Shown here: positions 1 to 6,582 of the stretch, piece by piece
Numbering within the stretch: position 1 is the stretch's first letter
Layout: every line of letters starts with the position of its first letter
Assembly (NCBI GenBank): GCA_038062745.1
Contig: JBBTWO010000052.1
Location: forward strand, 1-25,174
Direction: 5' to 3'
From: JBBTWO01 sp038062745
GTDB lineage: Bacteria > Patescibacteriota > Microgenomatia > UBA8517
Length of the DNA stretch: 25,174 bases
The notes under the pieces: model-generated
The model's input: only the letters and a program-made list of their open reading frames with translations
Told to the model about the DNA's origin: nothing
Databases searched by the model: none
Program-made: the position numbers and the translations under genes

Positions 1-1
1 A

Positions 2-1195
2 TCACAGCAAATCTGTTCTTCCTTGTTCCTTCAATAATTCCACTATTTTCTTGACGCCTTGGGCATGGCTTTTGCTGCACACCAAAAGTGCCTCTTTGGT
101 ATCAACAATAACAATATTGTCTACATCGACTACAGCAATCATCCTTCCATCTTTGTGAATTAAGGCATCAGAAGTATCAATATTAATTATTTCTCCGCCT
201 TCCTCGTCTCCATCAATAACTACATTGCCTTGATGATCCTTAACTAAATTCTCCCACACTTCTTTCCAATCTCCAATGTCAGTCCAGAAAAAGTCCCCAA
301 CAACCATTAAGAAGTTTCTATCCTTCTCAACAACTGCATAGTCAATGGCAATTTTGGGCATAAGTTTATATGACTTTTGCAGTACTTCTTTTTCATCTGT
401 TGTTCCAATTGCTTGCCGGATTTTTTCGAGTTGCTTGCTTACATCAGGAGCATTTTTTTTCAGTGATTCCAGCAATACATCTGCTCTCCAGACAAACTCT
501 CCAGCATTCCAAAAATAATCCCCTGAAGCAGTGTATTCTTTAGCCAATTCCAATGAAGGTTTTTCTACAAATTTATCAAGTTTGTAAAATTTGACTCCTT
601 CAACCGTTTCTTTATATTGTCCCTTTTTAATATGTCCCAACCCTGAATGTGGGTAGCGTGGCTCAACACCTAAGGCGATCATTATTTTCTCTTTGTAAGC
701 TACTTCGGCTGCTGTTTTTAAAATCTTTAAATATCTTGGAACTGGCTTAACTAACCGATCTGCGGCTTCAGTAATAATAACTGCATCAGAATCTTTAGCA
801 TATACATAAGCTGCACCCAATCCATGTGCTGGTCCTGTTTCCCTTCTTTCTGGTTCAACAATAATATTTTCAGGCAACAATTCAGGGACTTCTTTGTGAA
901 TTTCTTTCTTATACTCTTCAGAAACTGTAACTACAAATATCCTCTCCCAATCAAGTATTTTGTTAAATCTGTGAGCGGTTATTTGAGTTAATGTTTGATT
1001 ATTAAAAAGTTTCAAAAATTGTTTTGGAGTTGCATTTTTTGACTTTGGCCAAAGTCTCGTTCCACCTCCACCTGCTAGAAACACTGCATATAGGTGGTCC
1101 TTATATTCTTCCGAGCTATTTGATGATTTTCCAAAGATTTTCTTGGAAATTTTTCTTAGAAAAGTGTTTGGCATTTTGTGAAATAAGTGTAGCAC
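2..1195 (-). CDS. manC: mannose-1-phosphate guanylyltransferase (single-domain)
   Basis: Makes GDP-mannose from mannose-1-phosphate and GTP in the cytoplasm, the donor for mannosyltransferases. The nucleotidyltransferase signature GGGGTRLWPKS is at residues 42-52, followed by PKQF at 57-60; FVEKPS, WNAGEFVW and FWTDIGDW match later family blocks. At about 390 residues it lacks the C-terminal cupin isomerase domain of bifunctional ManC/AlgA proteins. The longest frame starts with GTG at 1195 and an in-frame ATG follows at 1174. Neither has a clear Shine-Dalgarno sequence, and both lie inside the 3' end of the preceding GT4 gene (80 or 59 bp overlap). Either start gives a basic N-terminal extension of about 28-35 residues before the usual beginning of the family. 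It is the last complete gene of block C and ends with TGA at 2-4. The gene symbol is given by family; the reaction is confident, the exact start is not. Confidence 0.9.
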   Translation of the reverse strand: MLHLFHKMPNTFLRKISKKIFGKSSNSSEEYKDHLYAVFLAGGGGTRLWPKSKNATPKQFLKLFNNQTLTQITAHRFNKILDWERIFVVTVSEEYKKEIHKEVPELLPENIIVEPERRETGPAHGLGAAYVYAKDSDAVIITEAADRLVKPVPRYLKILKTAAEVAYKEKIMIALGVEPRYPHSGLGHIKKGQYKETVEGVKFYKLDKFVEKPSLELAKEYTASGDYFWNAGEFVWRADVLLESLKKNAPDVSKQLEKIRQAIGTTDEKEVLQKSYKLMPKIAIDYAVVEKDRNFLMVVGDFFWTDIGDWKEVWENLVKDHQGNVVIDGDEEGGEIINIDTSDALIHKDGRMIAVVDVDNIVIVDTKEALLVCSKSHAQGVKKIVELLKEQGRTDLL

Positions 1196-2189
1196 TAAAT
1201 TTAGTTTTGTGAAAAGAGCTTATTGCCTTTATTAAACTCTCCTCACTTTGTTCATTAAAAAATATTCCCGTCTTTCCGCTCAATACAGTGTCCAGTGCTC
1301 CTCCACTTTTATATGCAATAACAGGCTTTCCAAACACTTGACACTCAACAGCAGTCAAACCAAAATCTTCATCTTGAGGAAAAATTAAAGCTTTACAGTT
1401 TTTATAAAACCAAGCAAGACTTTGATCATTATTTATAATGTTCAAAAAAATAATATTCGCCCCTGCTATTTTCTTTAGCTTTTTTTCTTCACTTCCACCT
1501 CCCACAATAACTAATGAGAGATTTAACTTATTAAATGTTCTAACTACTAAATCCACTTTTTTATAGGGAACTAATCTACTAACAACCAAAAAGAAATCCT
1601 TGGGTAGGTTATTAAAATCTTTAGTAGTCTTAGTATTTATCGAGACTGGCGGAAAAACAATTTCAGAATCTCGGCCATAGTACTTTTTAATTCTGTTTTT
1701 TACTTCTGTGGAAATGGCAATTAATTTGTCGGGTCTAAAGGCTGCAACTTTGTCCCATTTCCTCAAATAATTAACAACTGACTTAGATATTACCTTCAGG
1801 GTCTCACCCTGAAGGTAGTCTTCATAGTGACTCCAGAGATATCTTGTTGGAGTTAAGCAAATACAAATATGTTTTGTGCCGGGCTTTGTTATTATTCCTT
1901 TTGCAGCTTCACTGGTTACACTTATTACTAAATCATGTTCATCAAAATTAAAGCTTTCAAAAGCTAAAGGCATAAGAGGGGCATACCAATCGTGATGAGT
2001 TTTGGCGAATGGAAAATTTTGCAAAAAAGAGGTATAAATTTTTGGAAAAACGTTCGCCCATTTTGCAGTTTTTGGGTTATATACAGAAGTGTACAAAGGG
2101 GCATCTGGAAACATGTTATGAAGAGTTAGAAGTACTCGTTCTGCTCCCCCCCATTTATTTACCCTATCATATACTAAAGCTACTTTCAT
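1116..2189 (-). CDS. GT4 glycosyltransferase, WbaZ-like (probable mannosyltransferase)
   Basis: Cytoplasmic GT-B enzyme that adds a sugar, probably mannose from GDP-mannose, to a lipid-linked glycan. The N-terminal Rossmann half begins MKVALVYDRVNKWGGAERV. The acceptor-side block CLTPTRYLWSHYEDYL (about residues 111-126), YLRKWD and KYYGRDS are typical of the WbaZ-like GT4 subgroup. The C-terminal donor half carries SRLVPYKKVDL and the E-x7-E motif EDFGLTAVE at about 274-282. A 27-bp palindrome encodes residues 125-133 and falls in the variable stretch before YLRKWD (see the repeat entry). The gene starts 9 nt after the AbiEii gene stop, and its 3' end overlaps the manC start. Upstream, TAGAAT lies 6 nt before the ATG and could be a weak -10 box, but no -35 was found. 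Family assignment is firm. Mannose specificity is inferred from the subgroup and the manC neighbour. Confidence 0.88.
   Translation of the reverse strand: MKVALVYDRVNKWGGAERVLLTLHNMFPDAPLYTSVYNPKTAKWANVFPKIYTSFLQNFPFAKTHHDWYAPLMPLAFESFNFDEHDLVISVTSEAAKGIITKPGTKHICICLTPTRYLWSHYEDYLQGETLKVISKSVVNYLRKWDKVAAFRPDKLIAISTEVKNRIKKYYGRDSEIVFPPVSINTKTTKDFNNLPKDFFLVVSRLVPYKKVDLVVRTFNKLNLSLVIVGGGSEEKKLKKIAGANIIFLNIINNDQSLAWFYKNCKALIFPQDEDFGLTAVECQVFGKPVIAYKSGGALDTVLSGKTGIFFNEQSEESLIKAISSFHKTKFSATLISQNAKHFSKKNFQENLWKIIK
1791..1817. repeat. intragenic palindromic element, copy 1
   Basis: Perfect inverted repeat with 12-bp arms (TACCTTCAGGGT and ACCCTGAAGGTA) around a CTC centre, lying inside the GT4 gene at 1116-2189. 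The inner 23 bp (1793-1815) are identical to the reverse complement of 16754-16776 in a GT2 gene, and the match extends to 24 bp. On the coding strand it is read as Y-L-Q-G-E-T-L-K-V. It is not a terminator: no T-run follows and it sits mid-gene. Confidence 0.85.
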
Positions 2190-2198
2190 AAATGAATT

Positions 2199-2849
2199 CT
2201 ACTCTTCAGGCAATAGTCTTGATTGGGAGTATTTTTCTACTTCTTCTTGTAGAAAGTCCTGTATTTGTGTTGTTGTATACTCCTCTTGTAGAAAATCAAT
2301 CGGCAGCATATCCAAGTCTTTGAAATACACCAATTGTTCTAAAAAAAGCTTCTCGTTGAATTCTCCTCCAAATCTAGTTTTTGCTTCACCAATTATTTTT
2401 TCGAGACTATCGAGTTTCATCTTCAAAATAAAAAATATATCTACATAATCTCTCCAAGTTGATCTTCTTCCAATCGCGTGAGCTTTGTTTGTGGCAATAT
2501 CTTCAACTGCAAATAAAGAAATTGGGTTATTTGTAATAACTTGGTGCAGCCTTGGGTAGGGATAATTGACAAAGTCCAGTTTTACTCCGTCATTTGTCGT
2601 AAACAACAGAAAATCTTCGTTATCCACTTGCACATTTATATCTTTCCCAAAGATTTCTCGAGCCTTAGGTAGTAATTTTTTACTTAATTTCCTTTCGGTA
2701 AATAAATCAAAATCGAACGATTTCCGATGATTTATTTGAAGCATCAAAGCCGTTCCGCCTGCCAGAACAAAGCCATCTGAAAATTCTTTCAGTTTACCGT
2801 AAACTTCGAGTCTACTTTTATCAAGTGCTTGCGTAAATAGTGTTGACAT
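2199..2849 (-). CDS. AbiEii/AbiGii-type nucleotidyltransferase (toxin-like)
   Basis: A 216-residue protein with the DNA polymerase-beta nucleotidyltransferase fold of the AbiEii family. Visible motifs are LAGGTAL (GGT at 31-33), then DFD at 46-48 for metal binding, KLD at 90-92 as the third acidic position, NKAHAIGRR (K122) and the RDYVD block (133-137). Family members such as AbiEii and MenT act as toxins by modifying RNA or tRNA with nucleotides; activity here is inferred. The C-terminus contains a 13-residue repeat, DFLQEE at 185-190 and again at 198-203. The start ATG lies inside the end of the small upstream gene (29 bp overlap), so the pair is translationally linked. It is out of place functionally in a glycan operon. 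The alternative is a housekeeping nucleotidyltransferase of the same fold. Confidence 0.85.
   Translation of the reverse strand: MSTLFTQALDKSRLEVYGKLKEFSDGFVLAGGTALMLQINHRKSFDFDLFTERKLSKKLLPKAREIFGKDINVQVDNEDFLLFTTNDGVKLDFVNYPYPRLHQVITNNPISLFAVEDIATNKAHAIGRRSTWRDYVDIFFILKMKLDSLEKIIGEAKTRFGGEFNEKLFLEQLVYFKDLDMLPIDFLQEEYTTTQIQDFLQEEVEKYSQSRLLPEE
2241..2297. repeat. short direct repeat inside AbiEii-type gene
   Basis: Two 18-nt units at 2241-2258 and 2280-2297 match at 15 of 18 bases and are offset by 39 bp (13 codons). They encode the two DFLQEE copies near the C-terminus of the nucleotidyltransferase. This looks like a small in-frame duplication. Confidence 0.6.
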
Positions 2850-3123
2850 AGTCTGTGGTAGATACTTTTGTTTTCTTTAACCCTAAAATAAAATTCTTTA
2901 CAAAATTGAACGCTTGGCTGGTATATATTTTTTGAGGGTTATCGACAAAAACTTCTCTGACTTCTTTTAGAGAATATTTTCTCAATAACCATTTAATTTC
3001 ATCAAATCCCCCAAACATTAGAACCTGATGAATAATGTATTGTCTATGTTTTTTTAGATCAAGCTTATCAATAGAAACTGACCAAAGAATGCCTTGTAAA
3101 TGGGCTGGGATATCGCTTTTCAT
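2821..3123 (-). CDS. small partner of AbiEii-type protein (DUF6922-like, putative antitoxin)
   Basis: A 100-residue protein directly upstream of the AbiEii-type gene, overlapping it by 29 bp. The N-terminus IPAHLQGILWSVSIDKLDL is followed by HRQYIIHQVLMFGG and EIKWLLRKYSLKEVREVF. This pattern (a short Pro-rich start, LFW-like and KLD segments, then helices around WLL) resembles, from memory, the small DUF6922 family often coded next to AbiEii-type genes. No transmembrane segment or winged helix like that of classical AbiEi is obvious. The place in the pair suggests an antitoxin or regulator, which is inference from context. It begins at ATG 3121-3123 with no Shine-Dalgarno sequence and has its own strong -10 box 8 nt upstream. 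Confidence 0.7.
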   Translation of the reverse strand: MKSDIPAHLQGILWSVSIDKLDLKKHRQYIIHQVLMFGGFDEIKWLLRKYSLKEVREVFVDNPQKIYTSQAFNFVKNFILGLKKTKVSTTDYVNTIYAST

Positions 3124-3131
3124 ATACTTAG

Positions 3132-3160
3132 ATTATATAACACTTTTATATGTATCTAAA
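3132..3160 (-). promoter_or_regulatory. putative promoter of the AbiEii-type pair
   Basis: On the minus strand, TTTAGA (3160-3155, 4 of 6 to the -35 consensus) is followed by a 17-bp spacer and a perfect TATAAT (3137-3132). The -10 box overlaps the TAA stop of the upstream GT4 gene. Only 8 nt separate it from the ATG at 3123, so a start site at the usual distance would give an mRNA with almost no leader. Confidence 0.5.
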
Positions 3161-4242
3161 GTCTCTTGAGCCATCTTTTTCCATGAATAAGTTTTGGCAA
3201 AGTTTTGAGCTTTGGTGATTAATTCTTTTCTGCGGTCGGCAGTCATCTGTTTAACTATTTCCATACGCTTGGCAATATCACTAAAATCAAAAGGATTAAA
3301 GTAAACCGCATTATCTTTATACACTTCTTTAAAAACAGGTATTTCAGAGGCTAAGAGAATAGTTCCATTAATCATAGCTTCAAGTCCAGGAAGTCCAAAA
3401 CCCTCTGTTAAGGAGGGGTAAACAAAACCAATCGAGTTTTTATACAATACTGATAGTTCTTCATCAGGTACAAATCCTAAGAGTTTTACATAATCTTTTG
3501 CTCCAGTCATCGATACTAATTTCTCCAGTTTTTCAGTAAACACATTCCTAGCACACGAAATAGCCAATGGAGTTCGGTTTAAGTAAGCAGCTTCAATTGT
3601 TCTTTTTAAATTCTTGTGTGGGTAAGCACTACCAACATATAAATAATATTTGTCTTTGGTTAAATTATATTTACCCAATATTTCTTCAGTATTAGCGGAA
3701 GTCATTTTCACTTGCTCCACTCCTTCATAAGTAACTACCACTTTCTCAGGGCTTACCTTATAAGTCTTAATTATATCTTCTTTGACATACTTACTAGGAA
3801 CAATAATTTTGCTGGCTTTTTTGACAGCATTTGAAAAAACACTTTTATAGCCAAGACGTTTTACATAATAAAGGGCTGGGTTAAGCGTTGTTGCCTCAAG
3901 CCCTTTTTGTTTGTGCATCAGAAGGTCATGAATGGTAACTACAAATTTTCCTGTAAACCAAACAGGAACATTGAAGTGTAGGAAATGCACTAAATCTGGT
4001 TTTTCTTGATTAATTATCTTGGGTAGCATTAATTGTTCTGCAAATGAGTAATGTCTAAAGTCAGCTGCGACTTTCTTAAAGTTGGCTGGGAAGGTTAACT
4101 CATCAAAATATTTTCGCTTTAAAAGAAGTACATAGTCATTACTTTTATCAAGCTCGGTAATTTGGGTAATTAAGTTAACGGCATATCTGCCAATACCTGC
4201 ATTTTCCAAGCCATACATGCGTGCATCAATTAATATTTTCAT
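3133..4242 (-). CDS. GT4 glycosyltransferase, MtfB-like
   Basis: A 369-residue GT-B glycosyltransferase of family GT4, cytoplasmic or membrane-peripheral, transferring a nucleotide-linked sugar to a growing glycan. The N-terminus MKILIDARMYGLENAGIGRYA has the glycine-rich acceptor-domain loop typical of the MtfB-like subgroup. HDLLMHKQKGLE and IIVPSKYVKEDI follow in the N-terminal half. The donor half shows YVGSAYPHKNL and the E-x7-E motif EGFGLPGLE at about residues 280-288. It starts one base after the stop of the upstream GT2 gene and has no separate Shine-Dalgarno sequence, so translation is probably coupled. Donor and acceptor cannot be read from sequence; the nearby manC makes GDP-mannose a reasonable candidate. 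Its stop codon forms part of the promoter of the following toxin-antitoxin-like pair. Confidence 0.9.
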   Translation of the reverse strand: MKILIDARMYGLENAGIGRYAVNLITQITELDKSNDYVLLLKRKYFDELTFPANFKKVAADFRHYSFAEQLMLPKIINQEKPDLVHFLHFNVPVWFTGKFVVTIHDLLMHKQKGLEATTLNPALYYVKRLGYKSVFSNAVKKASKIIVPSKYVKEDIIKTYKVSPEKVVVTYEGVEQVKMTSANTEEILGKYNLTKDKYYLYVGSAYPHKNLKRTIEAAYLNRTPLAISCARNVFTEKLEKLVSMTGAKDYVKLLGFVPDEELSVLYKNSIGFVYPSLTEGFGLPGLEAMINGTILLASEIPVFKEVYKDNAVYFNPFDFSDIAKRMEIVKQMTADRRKELITKAQNFAKTYSWKKMAQETLDTYKSVI

Positions 4243-4243
4243 G

Positions 4244-5107
4244 TTATTTAAATACTGACCGCATAAGTTTAATTAAGTGAATACCGATCATCACCAGCCA
4301 ATTAACAAAGAATGGGTATCTGCTCCACAGCCATTTTTTATAAAATATAGCCATTGAGTCCACTCCGCGACCAACAAAAGCTTTGTTGAGCTTTTTGGTT
4401 TGTTTTTTAAAGTGCCTTATCCATACACGGGGATAGTAAACAATCTTTAAACCTTTTTGCTTTATTTTCCACGATAAATCAATGTCTTCGCCATCCAAAA
4501 AATATATTTCATCAAACCAACCAACATCATCAAGTATTTTCTTGCGAGTCAAAAAAAACGCTCCCTGGGCGACGTCTATATCAATCACAATCTCAGGGCT
4601 AATGTGGCCATACCAATATTTAGAAAGAATTGGAGACTTAGGGAACAATCTGTCTAAACCACTAAAATGGGTAAGTGCGACCCAAGGAGTTGGGAAAGCC
4701 CGTCGGCTGTCGGGGTCAATTGTGCCATTAGCTAAAACCAACTTACAGGTAACAACTCCAACATCGTTATGTTCTTCCAGATAGTCAACAGTTTCAATAA
4801 AAACTCCTGGGTTAACCAGAGTATCGGTATTTAAAAATAAAACATATTTTCCCTTAACTGTGCCTCTGGCAGTATTATTGCCTTTTGCAAAGCCTAAGTT
4901 TTGGCTATTTTCAATGATTGTATTTTTTACACCTTTAAAATCTAGTTTTCTAATTTCGTCTAAAGAATCGTCGGTGGAACCATTGTCTACTATAATAATT
5001 TCAAAATCTAATTCATTCCTGCAAGCTATCACTGATTTTAAACAAGCAATAGTTAACTGCCTAGTATTGTAATTTAAAATTATAACCGACAGGGTTGGAT
5101 TTTTCAT
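4244..5107 (-). CDS. GT2 glycosyltransferase (rhamnosyltransferase-like subgroup)
   Basis: A 287-residue GT-A fold glycosyltransferase. From the ATG at 5107, PTLSVIILNYNTRQ leads to VDNGSTDDS (40-48), the donor and metal site FLNTDTLVN (91-99), and the C-terminal block LDGEDIDLSWKIKQ, as in WcaE- and rhamnosyltransferase-like GT2 proteins. The frame stays open upstream to 5164, but the start at 5107 is preferred. It makes an ATGA overlap with the stop of the preceding GT4 (5104-5107), and the family's first beta strand begins right after it. It resembles the GT2 at 10233-11168 over its whole length (NYNT/NFNT, VDNGSTDDS/VDNASTDGS, LNTDTLV/LNSDTLV), so the two are probable paralogs serving blocks C and A. 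No clear membrane anchor is seen. Confidence 0.9.
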   Translation of the reverse strand: MKNPTLSVIILNYNTRQLTIACLKSVIACRNELDFEIIIVDNGSTDDSLDEIRKLDFKGVKNTIIENSQNLGFAKGNNTARGTVKGKYVLFLNTDTLVNPGVFIETVDYLEEHNDVGVVTCKLVLANGTIDPDSRRAFPTPWVALTHFSGLDRLFPKSPILSKYWYGHISPEIVIDIDVAQGAFFLTRKKILDDVGWFDEIYFLDGEDIDLSWKIKQKGLKIVYYPRVWIRHFKKQTKKLNKAFVGRGVDSMAIFYKKWLWSRYPFFVNWLVMIGIHLIKLMRSVFK

Positions 5108-6303
5108 GTTCTTTTTGTTATCTTGGCATAGATGCCATCGTGTAATTTTACAATTGCTTTCCAATCAAAATTGTCTCTTACAAACTTTTGGCCTGCTAGG
5201 CCGATTTTCTGAGCCAATGGTGAATTATTTAATAGACTAACTGTTTGCTGGGCAAGGCCTACCATGCTGTCACTAATGACAACATGCTTACCATTTTCTA
5301 CTCCAAGTCCTGCCATACCAATGGTGGTTGAAACAACAGGCAGTCCAGCAGCCATTGCTTCCAAAACTTTAAGTCTTGTACCACCAGAACCTCTAATTGG
5401 TGTAACCATTATTGTTGCTGCACTATAGGCATCTCTTGCTTGGGGAATATTTTCAGTAATGATTATGTTTTTGTCCGTCAGTGACAGTTTTTTGATTTCT
5501 TCAGGAATCATTCTACCAACTATCCAAAGATTGACATTATTGATTCTTTTTTTAATCTCTGGCCAAACTTCTTGAGTTAGTAAATCCACCGCTTCTCTGT
5601 TTTGCATCCATTCAAAGTTGGTCACGCCATACATAATTCTTGGTGGAGAGTATTTTGCTACCTTTACTTCTGAATAGTAGGAGGCATCCACGCCATTTGG
5701 AATCACCCCTACTTCTTCCCCACCAACAAGCTTTTCCATAATTACTTTATCATCAGGGGACACAGTGAACAATTTGGTTGCTTTCTTCCAAAAGTAGATC
5801 TCCCAAAATTTAAGTTTAATAACATCAATCATGAAAAATGGTCGAAGAAGGAGGGGTACTTCAGTTTTAACATAGTGTTCATATACTTTGTGCCAAATGG
5901 TTTGCTCAACCTGAATTGAGGGAACATTAGTTTTGGGTATGTGGGGCATAACGTAAAATGCTTCAGCGTGAATTAGGTCATAATCCCCTTTCAATAGTTC
6001 CTTTTTAACAGCCATTCTCTCAACAAATGAAAAGTTGCGTATTAAAAGCAGAGGAAAAGGAGAAAATACCGAAAGCAGGATATTGCGGGGTGTCCATGGG
6101 GAACTTGGACGTTTAAAGGTTTTGACTACTTTACAATATTTCTCAAGCTCAGGTATGTATTTTTTTTCTTCTTCGTCTTTTATAAGAGTAAAAAGAGTTA
6201 TATCGTGCTCAAGAGAGAGAAATTTAACCAAATTAAACCATCTTGTTTGACCACCAGACGTCTGGGTATTGGGTAAAAAAGGAACAAGCATCAATATCTT
6301 CAT
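5104..6303 (-). CDS. GT4 glycosyltransferase (first gene of block C)
   Basis: A 399-residue GT-B glycosyltransferase. The N-terminus MKILMLVPFLPNTQTSGGQ has the nucleotide-fold strand and glycine loop. The donor half carries TPIRGSGGTRLKVLEAMAAG at about residues 301-320. In this subgroup the first Glu of E-x7-E is normally replaced by the RGSGGTRLK segment, so this is not a defect. IPNGVD marks the hinge-side conserved block. It is the first gene after a promoter region and is linked to the next gene by an ATGA overlap (5104-5107), so it heads a transcription unit running to manC. Sugar specificity is unknown. An extended -10 box lies 9 nt upstream of its ATG. Confidence 0.88.
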   Translation of the reverse strand: MKILMLVPFLPNTQTSGGQTRWFNLVKFLSLEHDITLFTLIKDEEEKKYIPELEKYCKVVKTFKRPSSPWTPRNILLSVFSPFPLLLIRNFSFVERMAVKKELLKGDYDLIHAEAFYVMPHIPKTNVPSIQVEQTIWHKVYEHYVKTEVPLLLRPFFMIDVIKLKFWEIYFWKKATKLFTVSPDDKVIMEKLVGGEEVGVIPNGVDASYYSEVKVAKYSPPRIMYGVTNFEWMQNREAVDLLTQEVWPEIKKRINNVNLWIVGRMIPEEIKKLSLTDKNIIITENIPQARDAYSAATIMVTPIRGSGGTRLKVLEAMAAGLPVVSTTIGMAGLGVENGKHVVISDSMVGLAQQTVSLLNNSPLAQKIGLAGQKFVRDNFDWKAIVKLHDGIYAKITKRT

Positions 6304-6312
6304 GCCAATTTG

Positions 6313-6321
6313 AGTATACCA
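6313..6321 (-). promoter_or_regulatory. putative extended -10 promoter for block C
   Basis: On the minus strand, TGGTATACT (6321-6313) fits the extended -10 form TGn-TATAAT with one mismatch. No convincing -35 is seen 16-18 bp upstream, which extended -10 promoters can tolerate. The box ends 9 nt before the ATG at 6303, implying a leader of only a few nucleotides, and there is no Shine-Dalgarno sequence. Confidence 0.45.
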
Positions 6322-6420
6322 TTTGAAAAGGGATATTTGAGTACAAGAGAAAGAATTTCATACGTTGTCGGTTTAGGAAAATAAACAGGTTTGGTTCCTC
6401 CCTGGGTCACAAACTTCCAC

Positions 6421-6450
6421 TTGGTTTTTTAAAAATATTTGTTGTAATAT
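6421..6450 (+). promoter_or_regulatory. putative promoter for the plus-strand ORFs
   Basis: TAATAT (6445-6450) resembles a -10 box. TTGGTT at 6421-6426 is a weak -35 (3 of 6) with an 18-bp spacer. Only 6 nt separate the -10 from the ATG at 6457, so transcription would begin at or next to the start codon. The rest of the 153-nt gap 6304-6456 shows no RNA gene or strong hairpin. Confidence 0.4.
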
Positions 6451-6456
6451 TTATCT

Positions 6457-6579
6457 ATGAGTGAAGAAAAATTAACAGACGTTAAAATGTTTTCTGAACT
6501 ATTCACCAGTTTCTCTCATAGAGTCATTAATCATGAGCTTGTTCCTTCCAATATAAATGCTCTTGATGGTGATCTATAA
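6457..6579 (+). CDS. 40-codon ORF upstream of hypothetical gene
   Basis: A short frame starting MSEEKLTDVKMF, rich in charged and polar residues and ending TAA at 6577-6579. It is unrecognised. It lies in exactly the same reading frame as the 108-codon ORF that follows: only the stop and one ACA codon separate them. It could therefore be a separate small gene coupled to the next, or the 5' part of one roughly 149-codon gene interrupted by a nonsense codon or sequencing error. The -10-like box 6 nt upstream supports this ATG as the real beginning of the transcript. The two readings cannot be separated from this sequence alone. Confidence 0.45.
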   Translation: MSEEKLTDVKMFSELFTSFSHRVINHELVPSNINALDGDL

Positions 6580-6582
6580 ACA

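Noticed and set aside
1791..1817. The palindrome as a rho-independent terminator
   Set aside because: It sits in mid-gene, is not followed by a T-run on either strand, and a second identical copy lies within another coding region in the same frame.
2190..2218. A full promoter before the WbaZ-like GT4 gene
   Set aside because: TAGAAT lies at a suitable distance from the ATG, but no -35 at 16-18 bp was found and the gene closely follows the AbiEii-type gene, so it is too weak to list.
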